DNA of 64,000 nt, from positions 186,001 to 250,000 of the forward strand of contig NZ_BMMU01000003.1 in the NCBI RefSeq assembly GCF_014646095.1, given 5' to 3'. Every line of letters starts with the position of its first letter. The stretch's first letter is position 1. The translations under genes were made by a program, and so were the position numbers. The notes under the pieces are model-generated. The model was not told the DNA's origin, ran no database searches, and worked only from the letters and a program-made list of their open reading frames with translations. Source of the stretch: Streptomyces lacrimifluminis (lineage in GTDB: Bacteria; Actinomycetota; Actinomycetes; Streptomycetales; Streptomycetaceae). Shown here piece by piece: positions 1-7,827 of this stretch.

Positions 1-215
1 GCGGCGAGCGCTGCCACCGTGGCCCGGCCGCGCCGCCGGTCGCGTTCGTCGATGCGGAGGTCAAGGATCTTCGCCACCGAGTCGCCGAAAGCGGGGTCGG
101 TGCCGAGGTGTATCGCGCCGACGGGACGGCTGTTCACGCACACTTGATAGCGCCGTGAACGCGCCCCGTCGGCCTCGTGCTGCAGCGGCTCGGTCGGCCG
201 CAGGGTGGTGGTCAT
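1..215 (-). CDS. GNAT-type acetyltransferase, C-terminus cut by window edge
   Basis: The ATG is at 215 and the reading frame runs open to base 1, so only the first 71 residues are visible. The protein begins MTTTLRPTEPLQ and continues with VGAIHLGTD, then LDLRIDERDRRRGRATVAAL, which resembles the beta4 strand and acetyl-CoA pyrophosphate loop (R/Q-x-x-G-x-G/A) of GNAT N-acetyltransferases. The substrate is unknown. It lies 74 bases downstream of pabC on the same strand and could be the last gene of that operon. Family assignment rests on a short fragment. Confidence 0.7.
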   Translation of the reverse strand, partial: MTTTLRPTEPLQHEADGARSRRYQVCVNSRPVGAIHLGTDPAFGDSVAKILDLRIDERDRRRGRATVAALA

Positions 216-289
216 CAGGGGTGTTCTACCCGCTGCGGAGTCCGGCGTCAGCCCATTTGCATGCGGCCTTCTTCAACCTTGTCCCACGA

Positions 290-1111
290 TCAGGGATCGA
301 GACCGTCCCCGGCCCGCTCGTCGAAGACCCGCATCGCCTTGGCCGTCACCGGGCCCGGCACGTCCGGAAGTCGGCGGCCGTCAACGCGCTGCACGGCCTG
401 TACGTCCCTCAGGGTGGACGTCAGGAAGATCTCGTCGGCGTCTTCCAGGACGGACAGCGGCAGCTCGGTCTCCTGTGCGCCCGTCCACTCGACGACGAGG
501 GCGCGTGTGATGCCGGCGAGACAGCCGGAGGCGAGCGGCGGGGTGTGGATCTCGCCGTCCAGGACGACGAAGACGTTCGACCCCGTCCCCTCGCAGAGTC
601 GGCCGACCGTGTTGGCGAACAGCGCCTCGGACGCGCCCTGTTCGCGCGCCCTGGCGAGAGCGACGACGTTCTCGGCGTACGAGGTGGTCTTCAGGCCGGT
701 GACGGCGCCGCGTTCGTTGCGCGTCCAGGGGACCGTGATCACGGCGGTCGCGTCGGGGCGCCGGGCGGATTCGCCGACGGCGACGACCAGCGTCGGGCCG
801 TGCTCCCCGCGGTCGGAGCCGAGCGGGCCGTGCCCTCCGGTATAGGTGATGCGCAGGCGGCCCAAGGGCATCGGGTTGGCGTCGAGTACGGCCGTACAGG
901 CGCGGCGGACCTCGTCGAGGTCGGGGTCGGGCAGGCCGAGGCCGCGAGCCGAGCGGGTCAGCCGGTCCAGGTGCCGGGTGAGCGCGAACGGCCGGCCGTG
1001 GACCGCCTTCACCGTCTCGAAGATGCCGTCACCCACGGTCAGTCCGTGGTCGAACACGGAGACGCGGGCGGTCTCGATGTCCTGCAACCCGCCGTCGAGC
1101 CATAGCTTCAC
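290..1111 (-). CDS. pabC: Aminodeoxychorismate lyase-like class IV aminotransferase
   Basis: A 273-residue fold-type IV PLP enzyme. It should convert 4-amino-4-deoxychorismate to p-aminobenzoate and pyruvate for folate synthesis. The GTG start at 1111 gives the usual N-terminus VKLWLDGG. The catalytic Lys is K141 in LKTTSYAEN, followed by the family's E-x-LF-N-T and EGTGSNVF motifs. The start codon overlaps the pabB stop (GTGA, 1108-1111), so the two are translationally coupled. A D-amino-acid or branched-chain aminotransferase is possible by family alone, but the pabB neighbour favours pabC. Confidence 0.88.
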   Translation of the reverse strand: MKLWLDGGLQDIETARVSVFDHGLTVGDGIFETVKAVHGRPFALTRHLDRLTRSARGLGLPDPDLDEVRRACTAVLDANPMPLGRLRITYTGGHGPLGSDRGEHGPTLVVAVGESARRPDATAVITVPWTRNERGAVTGLKTTSYAENVVALARAREQGASEALFANTVGRLCEGTGSNVFVVLDGEIHTPPLASGCLAGITRALVVEWTGAQETELPLSVLEDADEIFLTSTLRDVQAVQRVDGRRLPDVPGPVTAKAMRVFDERAGDGLDP

Positions 1112-2160
1112 GTCAACGATCCCTCTCCACTGGCCGCATACGCGCCCGACGCTACCGCGAGCAGCCGGGACGCCTTCAGCTCGGTCTCCCGCCACTCCGC
1201 CTCGGGGTCCGAACCCCAGGTGATGCCCGCTCCGGTGCCGAAACGCAGCATGCCGTCGGCCCGGTCGATCCAGAACGTGCGGATGCCGACCGCCAGTTCA
1301 CCCGTGCCCCGGTCCGCGTCGACCCAGCCGATGCCTCCGCAGTACGGGCCCCGGGGTGCCGTCTCCAGGGCGTCGATGATCCGCAGGGCGCTCGACTTGG
1401 GCGCCCCGGTGACCGAGCCGGGCGGGAAGGCCGCCGCCAGCAGCTCCGGCCAGCCGGTGTGCGGGAGCAGCTCGCCCCGTACCGTCGACACGAGGTGGAC
1501 CAGCCCCGGGTGCTTCTCGACGACGCACAGGTCGGGGACGGTCACCGAGCCCGTCGCGCAGACGCGCCCGATGTCGTTGCGGACCAGGTCCACGATCATC
1601 ACGTTCTCGGCGTAGTCCTTCTCCAGAAGGTCCGCCTCGGTGCGTCCGGTGCCCTTGATCGGGCCCGATTCGACGGTCCGGCCGACCCGGCGGAGGAAGA
1701 GTTCGGGGGACGCGGTGGCGATCTCGACGCCGTGCGCGGGCAGGCGGATCGTTCCTGCATATGGTGCCGGGTTGCCGTGCGCCAGCAGCGAGGTCAGTGC
1801 GTCCACGTCGGCGCCGGGAGCGACGGGCGCGGACAGTACCCGGCAGAGGTTCGCCTGATAGACCTCGCCGGTCGCGATGAGCTCCCGGATCCGGCGCACC
1901 CCCGCCGTGTACGCGGCGCGGTCGAGGGACGACGTCCAGTCATCGGCGGCCGGCCCCCGCCACTCCCCCGGCCCCGGCGACGGCGCGGGCACCGGGTCCT
2001 TCCGTACGTCCCGGAAGCGGGCGCAGGTCAGACGGCCGCCGTACTCCGCGGAGACGGCCCAGAAACCGGTGGAGTCGAGGGCCGCGGGATCGCTGGTGAC
2101 ATCGAGGAGGCCGGTGGCGACGAGACCGCCGAAGCGGGCGAGAGGAGCGAGATCGGACAC
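1108..2160 (-). CDS. pabB: Chorismate-binding enzyme, aminodeoxychorismate synthase component I
   Basis: A 350-residue protein of the chorismate-binding family (PabB/TrpE/MenF). Visible motifs are GPIKGTGRT (the Lys of PIKGT is catalytic in PabB), DLVRNDIGRVC, STVRG and GSVTGAPK, ending with CGGIGWV and a GAGITWGSDPE-type signature. It would aminate chorismate using ammonia from a glutaminase (PabA) not present here. The GTG at 2160 was chosen because it gives VSDLAPLARFGG and excludes an upstream extension into tRNA-proximal DNA. It is shorter than TrpE, which fits stand-alone PabB. It precedes pabC with a 4-base overlap. Confidence 0.88.
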   Translation of the reverse strand: MSDLAPLARFGGLVATGLLDVTSDPAALDSTGFWAVSAEYGGRLTCARFRDVRKDPVPAPSPGPGEWRGPAADDWTSSLDRAAYTAGVRRIRELIATGEVYQANLCRVLSAPVAPGADVDALTSLLAHGNPAPYAGTIRLPAHGVEIATASPELFLRRVGRTVESGPIKGTGRTEADLLEKDYAENVMIVDLVRNDIGRVCATGSVTVPDLCVVEKHPGLVHLVSTVRGELLPHTGWPELLAAAFPPGSVTGAPKSSALRIIDALETAPRGPYCGGIGWVDADRGTGELAVGIRTFWIDRADGMLRFGTGAGITWGSDPEAEWRETELKASRLLAVASGAYAASGEGSLT

Positions 2161-2315
2161 ACCGCCGAGTCTATGGCGGGTGTCCTGCGGGTGCCCTGAC
2201 CATGTCTTCGAGCGGGCACAGCGCAGCACGCTGCACAAACGCGTTTTTGTGCTGGCCCCGGAATCCGCTAGAGTTCAACTCGTCGCCGGGTCGCGAGAGC
2301 GCACCGAAACGACAT

Positions 2316-2388
2316 GCGGACGTAGCTCAGTTGGTAGAGCGCAACCTTGCCAAGGTTGAGGTCGCCAGTTCGAACCTGGTCGTCCGCT
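2316..2388 (+). tRNA. tRNA-Gly (GCC)
   Basis: Acceptor arms gcggacg (2316-2322) and cgtccgc (2381-2387) pair fully with discriminator T at 2388. The anticodon stem caacc/ggttg encloses loop TTGCCAA, with anticodon GCC at 2349-2351. The T-arm has gttcgaa. 73 nt; no encoded CCA. Confidence 0.97.
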
Positions 2389-2427
2389 CGCAGGAAGAGG
2401 GGGATCTTCCCGAACCCCCGCACTCCT

Positions 2428-2498
2428 GGTGGAGTGGCCGAGAGGCGAGGCAACGGCCTGCAAAGCCGTCTACACGGGTTCAAATCCCGTCTCCACCT
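2428..2498 (+). tRNA. tRNA-Cys (GCA)
   Basis: Acceptor ggtggag (2428-2434) pairs with ctccacc (2491-2497), discriminator T. The anticodon stem acggc/gccgt holds loop CTGCAAA, anticodon GCA at 2460-2462. The 71-nt length and the T-arm gttcaaatc are typical. No encoded CCA. Confidence 0.97.
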
Positions 2499-2502
2499 CC
2501 AA

Positions 2503-2574
2503 GGACGATTAGCTCAGCGGGAGAGCGCTTCCCTGACACGGAAGAGGTCACTGGTTCAATCCCAGTATCGTCCA
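2503..2574 (+). tRNA. tRNA-Val (GAC), copy 1
   Basis: Acceptor ggacgat (2503-2509) pairs with atcgtcc (2567-2573), discriminator A. The anticodon stem cttcc/ggaag encloses CTGACAC, anticodon GAC at 2535-2537. It starts 5 nt after tRNA-Cys, so both are probably processed from one precursor. Confidence 0.97.
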
Positions 2575-2609
2575 CTGGTCCGCAAGGGCCTTGATCCGCA
2601 AGGGTCCCC

Positions 2610-2681
2610 GCGCGATTAGCTCAGCGGGAGAGCGCTTCCCTGACACGGAAGAGGTCACTGGTTCAATCCCAGTATCGCGCA
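2610..2681 (+). tRNA. tRNA-Val (GAC), copy 2 with altered acceptor stem
   Basis: The body is identical to copy 1, but the acceptor stem is gcgcgat (2610-2616) paired with atcgcgc (2674-2680). The base changes are compensatory, so the stem stays fully paired. Discriminator A at 2681. Confidence 0.96.
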
Positions 2682-2716
2682 CGCTAGTTTTCGCGGCCTT
2701 CGGGTCGTGGTCCCGA

Positions 2717-2788
2717 GGACGATTAGCTCAGCGGGAGAGCGCTTCCCTGACACGGAAGAGGTCACTGGTTCAATCCCAGTATCGTCCA
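2717..2788 (+). tRNA. tRNA-Val (GAC), copy 3
   Basis: Identical to copy 1 (acceptor ggacgat at 2717-2723 with atcgtcc at 2781-2787, discriminator A at 2788). It is the last tRNA of the cluster; a strong hairpin starts seven bases downstream. Confidence 0.97.
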
Positions 2789-2794
2789 CACACC

Positions 2795-2835
2795 GAAGAA
2801 GCCCCCCGCCGTCTCGTACGGCGGGGGGCTTCTTC
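2795..2835. terminator. Bidirectional terminator between tRNA cluster and zinc-ribbon gene
   Basis: A perfect 16-bp stem, gaagaagccccccgcc (2795-2810) against its complement at 2820-2835, with a 9-nt loop. It sits between the plus-strand tRNAs and the 3' end of the minus-strand gene at 2871, and its A/T-containing outer stem suits both directions. Confidence 0.88.
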
Positions 2836-2870
2836 GTGGTTCCGGTCAGTCCTTCCAGCCAGTCGTTCGG

Positions 2871-3161
2871 TCAGCTGGAGAACAGCATGTGGCCGAAGCT
2901 CTTGTGGCGCTTGTTGCCGTAGTGACCGCCGTGACCGCCGTGGTGGCCGCCCTGCGGGGCACCCCAGGCGGGTGCGGGAGCGGCCGGGTAGCCCTGCTGG
3001 GGCGGCGGGGCGGCGGGCCCCGCCCACTGGGACTCCACGCGGGTCAGCGCCTCCAGCTCGCCGTAGTCGAGGAAGATCCCCCGGCAACCGCTGCACTGCT
3101 CGATCTGGACCCCGTTGCGGTTGTACGTGTGCATCGGCGCATGGCACTTCGGACACTGCAT
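2871..3161 (-). CDS. Small TFIIB-type zinc-ribbon protein
   Basis: A 96-residue protein beginning MQCPKCHAPM, with CPKC and CSGC pairs about 20 residues apart followed by RGIFLDYGELEAL. This is the zf-TFIIB-like domain seen in many small bacterial proteins, which binds one zinc. After residue 45 comes a Pro/Ala/Gly linker and a His/Gly-rich tail (GGHHGGHGGHYG) that could add metal binding. Start ATG at 3161 has GAGGAG about 10 nt upstream. Its role is unknown; nucleic-acid or protein contact is only a guess. Confidence 0.8.
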   Translation of the reverse strand: MQCPKCHAPMHTYNRNGVQIEQCSGCRGIFLDYGELEALTRVESQWAGPAAPPPQQGYPAAPAPAWGAPQGGHHGGHGGHYGNKRHKSFGHMLFSS

Positions 3162-3286
3162 GCTCGGCTCAACTCCTCGCCGTCGGTACTGCTTCTTGAT
3201 CCGGGTTTCGCTCTCGCCAGGACAGACTCTGTCCGGCTCCGGTCGGTTGCACCCTACTTCGTGTATTCGTGGGTCAACTCGTGCGG

Positions 3287-4213
3287 TCAGGAACCCATTC
3301 GGGTACATGCGTCGACCACGGCCTGCTGAACGTCGTCCAGCGGGCGGTCCGCCGCCGTCGCCTTGACGATCGCCAGGGCGGCCGTCTGCACGGTGAGGGC
3401 GCGCGCGGCGACGTCCAGGGCGGGCCAGGGGTCGCCGTCGGCGGGTACGGCCGGGCCGCTCGCCGCGCGGTAGGCGGTCAGGAAGCGGGTCCACTCGTCG
3501 GGCGGGAGCAGTCCGCAGGCGTACCAGGCGGCCGGGCGGGCCAGGTCCCAGGCGGGGCCGCCGACACCGAGGTCGTCGACGTCGATGAGCAGCCAGGGGC
3601 CGTCCGGGGCGGGGTGGCGTACGAGTTGGCCGAGGTGGAGGTCGCCGTGGCAGAGGGTCGGGCGGAGCGGTTGGCCGGGGAGGCCGGGCATGGGGGCCTC
3701 GGCTCGGGCCCAGGCCGGGAGGGCCGCCCAGGCGCGCAGGACGGGCTCGGTGGCCGGCTGCGGGATGGTGGCCCGGAGGCGGGCGATGGCGCGGGCGGCC
3801 TTGGCCGGACCGCGCATGGGTGGCAGGCCGGGCGGGGCGGGACTCCGGTGGAGGCGGGCGAGCAGGGTGGCGGCCTCTTCCCAGGGGGCCGCGTCCGGGT
3901 TCTCCGGGTCGACCGGGTCGCCGTAGGGCCAGAACGTCACGAGCCTGCCGTGCAGGTCGACGGGTGTCGGGGTGAGCGGGGGCAGGAGTACGCCGGGGAG
4001 GCGGGCGGCGACGGTGAGGCGGGCGGTGAGTTCGGTGCGGGCGGTGTCCGGGGCGTGTGCCTTCGCGACGGTGTCGGCGTGGCGGACGACGGTGCCGTCG
4101 GGGCGGTCGGTGAGGGTGGCTGCGCCGCAGGGGCAGGAGCGGGGGTGGGTGCGTGAATGGGCCTTGGCCTTGGCTCGGGTGGTGAGGTCGGAGAGCAAGG
4201 GGGTGGCGGTCAC
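3287..4213 (-). CDS. Aminoglycoside-phosphotransferase-family kinase
   Basis: A 308-residue protein of the APH/choline-kinase fold. The catalytic loop HGDLHLGQL and the metal-binding stretch LIDVDDLGVGGPAWDLARP are intact, so it should be an active small-molecule kinase. An early CPCGAATL stretch is unusual. GTG start at 4213 with GGGAG upstream. It stands alone, and no resistance genes are nearby, so the substrate is unknown; resistance to an aminoglycoside should not be assumed. Confidence 0.78.
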   Translation of the reverse strand: MTATPLLSDLTTRAKAKAHSRTHPRSCPCGAATLTDRPDGTVVRHADTVAKAHAPDTARTELTARLTVAARLPGVLLPPLTPTPVDLHGRLVTFWPYGDPVDPENPDAAPWEEAATLLARLHRSPAPPGLPPMRGPAKAARAIARLRATIPQPATEPVLRAWAALPAWARAEAPMPGLPGQPLRPTLCHGDLHLGQLVRHPAPDGPWLLIDVDDLGVGGPAWDLARPAAWYACGLLPPDEWTRFLTAYRAASGPAVPADGDPWPALDVAARALTVQTAALAIVKATAADRPLDDVQQAVVDACTRMGS

Positions 4214-4273
4214 GGGGCTCCCTGAAGCGTGGGTGGGTCTGGTCGCGAGGGTACGGGGGCGGTTGCGGTGGGG

Positions 4274-4340
4274 TGTTTCGCCCCCGCCGCCCCTACCCGT
4301 CCCGTCCCCAGGGGCTCCGCCCCTTCGACCCCGCCAGGGG
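4274..4340 (+). repeat. C-rich intergenic repeat element, copy 1
   Basis: The block reads gcccccgccgcccctacccg, then a short hairpin aggggc-tcc-gcccct and ttcgacccc. The same arrangement recurs at 26434-26496, and a related hairpin is at 9204-9222. It lies upstream of the phosphotransferase start, on the 5' side of the minus-strand gene. Confidence 0.7.
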
Positions 4341-4433
4341 CTGTGCACCCTGGACCCCCTTCGGCCTGGACGGCCTCGTCCTCAAACGCCGGACGGGCTG
4401 AATTGCCTGGACGTGGGCTGAAAAGGGCAAGGC

Positions 4434-4471
4434 AATGCCCGCGCAGCTCCCCAGCTGCGCGGGCATTTTTT
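4434..4471 (+). terminator. Rho-independent terminator on plus strand
   Basis: A 15-bp perfect stem, aatgcccgcgcagct (4434-4448) with its complement at 4453-4467, CCCC loop, followed by a T run ending at 4471. The T tract lies on the plus strand only. No plus-strand protein gene precedes it, so an untranslated transcript starting after 4213 is implied. Confidence 0.8.
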
Positions 4472-4555
4472 GCCGTCCGCCGCACCCCCGTCCCCACGGG
4501 GTTTCATGGGTGGATGTCCCCGCCCGGACCGCTCTTCCGGGCCTGGGGTCGCCGC

Positions 4556-4765
4556 TCAGCGCCCCAGCATCACTCCCACGGACGACGCTTGTGTGACCAC
4601 TGCTTCCCAGCCGCCGAAGACGACCACGAGCAGGGCTGCCAGGGGGAGGACCATGGCCGTCGCCACCAGCGGGTGACGTTGGCCCTGTCGGCGCGGGCGG
4701 AACGCGGCGATGTACGCCTTGCGTCCCTGTGTGCGGAGCGCCGTCCGCGATGCCGTGTGGGCCAT
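4556..4765 (-). CDS. Small single-pass membrane protein
   Basis: 69 residues. A basic N-terminus (MAHTASRTALRTQGRKAYIAAFRPRR, of which only the general charge matters) is followed by one hydrophobic helix, about residues 35-57, with VLPLAALLVVVFGGW, and a short tail. ATG at 4765 has AGGAGAGG just upstream, a good ribosome site. No family is recognised. The positive-inside rule predicts a cytoplasmic N-terminus. Confidence 0.62.
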   Translation of the reverse strand: MAHTASRTALRTQGRKAYIAAFRPRRQGQRHPLVATAMVLPLAALLVVVFGGWEAVVTQASSVGVMLGR

Positions 4766-5004
4766 GGTCCCTCTCCTGACCGTTCTCTTGTTGGTTGGCA
4801 GCGGCGAGTGTCTGACCTCGGGGGACGAGTGCTGCACCCGCCGCTTGACCTCAAATCTAGGCTGCCGAGGGGCTCCGGTCGTCATGCCCTCGTACCGATT
4901 GCCGGGCCTCCCGGAGGATGACCTGTGACCTGCGGAGTACTCCCCTGGGTGGAGACGGAGTCCTCCGTCTCAGGGTCTTCCCGGAAGGGGTGCCCGGTGT
5001 GTCC

Positions 5005-5238
5005 CTACTGTTCCGAGCTGTCCTCCCTCGGCACCGGCTGCTCGACCAGCGCCAGGACGCGGTTCGCCATGAAGCGGGCTGTGCGGACGACTGATCCGTT
5101 CCTGGTGACTTCGCTCACTTCCACGACACCTCGGCGCACCGCCGTCTCCACCCTGCGGCCCGCCCTGCTGGCCACCACCTCATACGTACGTGTCGTGTCC
5201 CCGGCATCCACCACTATCTCCACGCGGTCACCCTTCAC
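5005..5238 (-). CDS. Hypothetical protein, 77 residues
   Basis: The GTG at 5238 is preceded by AAGGGGG and gives VKGDRVEIVVDAGDTTRTYE, a beta-strand-rich small domain ending in ANRVLALVEQPVP. The pattern (alternating Val, basic residues, no membrane segment) suggests a small beta-barrel cytoplasmic protein; no function is recognised. It is divergent from the kinase gene at 5435. The 239 bases between it and the 69-residue protein show nothing I can name. Confidence 0.6.
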   Translation of the reverse strand: MKGDRVEIVVDAGDTTRTYEVVASRAGRRVETAVRRGVVEVSEVTRNGSVVRTARFMANRVLALVEQPVPREDSSEQ

Positions 5239-5434
5239 GGGTCCAATCCCCCTTCTGCGACGGGTGGTTGGGATCACGCGGCCAGTCAAGCCGCCCTGTT
5301 CGCGTGCTCCCTGACCACCTTTCAAGTCTCCCACCCGGCACTGACAATCCATCGGGACGAGAGGGCGCGGCCTCTGCGCGCACCCGGCCGTGGAAACGTA
5401 AGCTGTCGCTCGTCAAACGGACCGGGCAGCGGGG

Positions 5435-6829
5435 ATGAACATGGCGATGATGCGCCTGAGGCGCGAGGACCCGCGTGTCGTCGGCTCGTTCAGGCTTCAC
5501 AGACGGCTCGGCGCGGGCGGGATGGGCGTTGTCTACCTGGGCTCCGACAAGCGGGGGCAGCGGGTCGCGCTGAAGGTGATCCGGCCCGATCTGGCGGAGG
5601 ATCAGGAGTTCCGTTCCCGGTTCGCGCGCGAGGTCTCGGCGGCCCGGCGGATCAGGGGCGGGTGCACGGCGCGGCTCGTCGCCGCGGATCTGGACGCGGA
5701 CCGGCCGTGGTTCGCCACGCAGTACGTGCCCGGCCCCTCCCTGCACGACAAGGTGGTCGACGAGGGGCCGCTCAGCGCCGCCGACGTCGCCTCCATCGGG
5801 GCCGCCCTCTCCGAGGGGCTGGTCGCCGTGCACGAGGCAGGTGTCGTGCACCGGGATCTCAAGCCGTCCAACATCCTGCTGTCCCCGAAGGGGCCGCGGA
5901 TCATCGACTTCGGCATCGCCTGGGCGACGGGGGCCTCCACCCTCACACATGTCGGTACCGCGGTCGGCTCGCCCGGCTTCCTCGCGCCCGAACAGGTGCG
6001 CGGGGCGACTGTCACGCCGGCCACGGACGTGTTCTCGCTGGGCGCGACTCTCGCGTACGCCTCGATGGCCGACTCGCCCTTCGGGCACGGCAGTTCCGAG
6101 GTGATGCTGTACCGGGTGGTCCACGAGGAGGCTCACCTGCAGGGTGTTCCGGACGCGCTGGCACCCCTCGTACGGGCGTGCCTGGCGAAGGATCCGGAGG
6201 AGCGGCCCAGCACGCTCCAACTGTCGTTGCGACTCAAGGAGATCGCGGCGCGCGAGGCGCAGGGCATGGCGGACGCACGGCCGCCCGGGCCGCGTGACGC
6301 CGAGGCGGAGCGGCCGACGGGGCGGCTCACCGAGAGCTATCCGGACCAGCGGCCCCCCTATCACTCCCAGACCCAGCCCCACTCGCAGCCCTCGTCCTCG
6401 TCCCCGTCCCAGCGGCGTCCGCAGGGGCCCGCCTCGGGTACGTCCGGGTCCCGCGGGAGCATGCCGTCCCGGGCCGGCGGCGGTGGCTCGCGGGGGGACA
6501 GTCCGTCGCGGGGTGGCGGGGCCTCGCGCGGTGGTGCCGCGTCGTCGCGTTCCGGGGGACGGCCGGTGCCCGGCACACGGAACACGAACCGTCCGGGTCC
6601 GCGCAGTGGCGCCGGGCGTCCGGCGCCGCGTGGCACGGGGACCGGACGGCGGCCCGCCAATCCGCGGCTGCTGCGACAGCGGCTGTTCGTGTTCGTCGTG
6701 GTGACGCTGCTGGTGGCCCTGGGGATCGCGGCGGCCCAGGGGTGCCAGGGACCCAGCCGTGGGCTCGGGGACGACAGCGGCCGTAGTGGGAACGGGCAGC
6801 AGCAGGTGCAGGTGCACTCCGCCGGATAG
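5435..6829 (+). CDS. Membrane-anchored Ser/Thr protein kinase (Hanks type)
   Basis: 464 residues. The kinase domain is at about 18-275: glycine loop LGAGGMGVVYLG, Lys47 in VALKVI, HRDLKPSNIL with catalytic Asp141, DFG with Asp158, and an activation loop GTAVGSPGFLAPEQ. A Ser/Pro/Gly/Arg-rich linker (about 280-415) leads to one membrane helix, LFVFVVVTLLVALGIAAAQ, then a 30-residue external tail. There are no PASTA repeats, so the external part is too short to be a classical muropeptide sensor. The start could be the ATG at 5435 or 5441; a GCGGGG site precedes both. It likely autophosphorylates and signals envelope state. Confidence 0.9.
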   Translation: MNMAMMRLRREDPRVVGSFRLHRRLGAGGMGVVYLGSDKRGQRVALKVIRPDLAEDQEFRSRFAREVSAARRIRGGCTARLVAADLDADRPWFATQYVPGPSLHDKVVDEGPLSAADVASIGAALSEGLVAVHEAGVVHRDLKPSNILLSPKGPRIIDFGIAWATGASTLTHVGTAVGSPGFLAPEQVRGATVTPATDVFSLGATLAYASMADSPFGHGSSEVMLYRVVHEEAHLQGVPDALAPLVRACLAKDPEERPSTLQLSLRLKEIAAREAQGMADARPPGPRDAEAERPTGRLTESYPDQRPPYHSQTQPHSQPSSSSPSQRRPQGPASGTSGSRGSMPSRAGGGGSRGDSPSRGGGASRGGAASSRSGGRPVPGTRNTNRPGPRSGAGRPAPRGTGTGRRPANPRLLRQRLFVFVVVTLLVALGIAAAQGCQGPSRGLGDDSGRSGNGQQQVQVHSAG

Positions 6830-6842
6830 GCGGTGCTTTCTC

Positions 6843-6892
6843 TGCGGGCCCGTGGGGGCTTGTCGCGCAGTTCCCCGCGCCCCTGAGGGCGC
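6843..6892 (+). repeat. Dispersed 3'-end repeat, copy R1
   Basis: Contains tgcgggcccgtgggggctt followed by the core cgcgcagttccccgcgcccc. It lies between the convergent kinase and SpoU methylase genes. The core can fold through GCGC/GCGC with flanking GGGG/CCCC. Confidence 0.75.
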
Positions 6893-6943
6893 GCTTCCGC
6901 ACCCGCGTTTCCCACGCCACCCGGGTCTTGGAACTCACGCAGC

Positions 6944-7762
6944 TCAGGGATGCGGGCGACCTGTTGCCACCGCGTAGAAGGCGACCGCTGCCGCCGCGCC
7001 CACGTTGAGGGAGTCGACGCCGTGGGCCATCGGGATGCGGACCCATTCGTCGGCGGCCACCAGGGCCTGGGTGGAGAGGCCGTCGCCCTCCGCGCCGAGC
7101 ATCAGGGCGACGCGCTGCATCTTGTGCGGGGCCGTCTCGTCGAGGGTCTTGGCCTTCTCGTCGGGGGTGAGGGCCAGGAGCGTGAACCCCGCCTCGCGGA
7201 CCGAGTCCAGGCTCTTGGGCCAGGTGTCCAGACGGGCGTACGGGACGGAGAAGACCGCGCCCATCGAGACCTTGACGCTGCGTCGGTACAGCGGGTCCGC
7301 GCAGTCCGGGGAGAGCAGGACCGCGTCCATGCCGAGGGCGGCGGCGCTGCGGAAGATCGCGCCGATGTTGGTGTGGTCGTTGACCGACTCCATGACCACC
7401 ACCCGGCGTGCGGTCTGCAGGAGTTCGTCCGCCGTCGGGAGCGGTTTGCGCTGCATGGAGGCGAGGGCGCCGCGGTGCACGTGGTAGCCGGTGACGCGTT
7501 CGGCGAGCTCCGGGCTGACCGCGTAGACCGGGGCCGGGAGTTCGTCGATGACGTCGCGCATGACGTCGACCCACTTCGCGGACAGGAGCATCGAGCGCAT
7601 CGCGTAACCGGCGTCCTTGGCCCGCCTGATGACCTTCTCGCCCTCGGCGATGAAAAGGCCCTCCGCGGGCTCGCGTTTGCGGCGCAGTTCGACGTCGGTC
7701 AGGCCCGTGTAGTCGCGCAGACGCGGATCGTCGGGGTCCTCGACGGTGATGAGATCGGCCAC
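6944..7762 (-). CDS. TrmH/SpoU-family RNA 2'-O-methyltransferase
   Basis: 272 residues from the GTG at 7762 (VADLITVEDPDD, the usual N-terminus); a TTG at 7798 would add 12 residues. It has an N-terminal substrate-binding domain followed by the SPOUT knot: NIGAIFRSAAALG, LGAEGDGLS and IPMAHGVDSLNVG are motifs 1, 2 and 3, where SAM binds in the trefoil knot. It would methylate a ribose in rRNA or tRNA, target unknown. It is the first of two SpoU genes in the window (see 59950). Confidence 0.85.
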   Translation of the reverse strand: MADLITVEDPDDPRLRDYTGLTDVELRRKREPAEGLFIAEGEKVIRRAKDAGYAMRSMLLSAKWVDVMRDVIDELPAPVYAVSPELAERVTGYHVHRGALASMQRKPLPTADELLQTARRVVVMESVNDHTNIGAIFRSAAALGMDAVLLSPDCADPLYRRSVKVSMGAVFSVPYARLDTWPKSLDSVREAGFTLLALTPDEKAKTLDETAPHKMQRVALMLGAEGDGLSTQALVAADEWVRIPMAHGVDSLNVGAAAAVAFYAVATGRPHP

Positions 7763-7827
7763 AGAGGTGATACTGCCTTGTCCTGAGTGCGGTGCCAACG
7801 GCTGGGAACGGATTACGTTACCGGGGG

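Noticed and set aside
3287..4213. Aminoglycoside resistance gene
   Set aside because: Only the superfamily motifs match; there is no specific similarity to resistance enzymes by inspection and no resistance context.
4434..4471. Terminator for the 69-residue membrane gene
   Set aside because: That gene is on minus and the T run is on plus.
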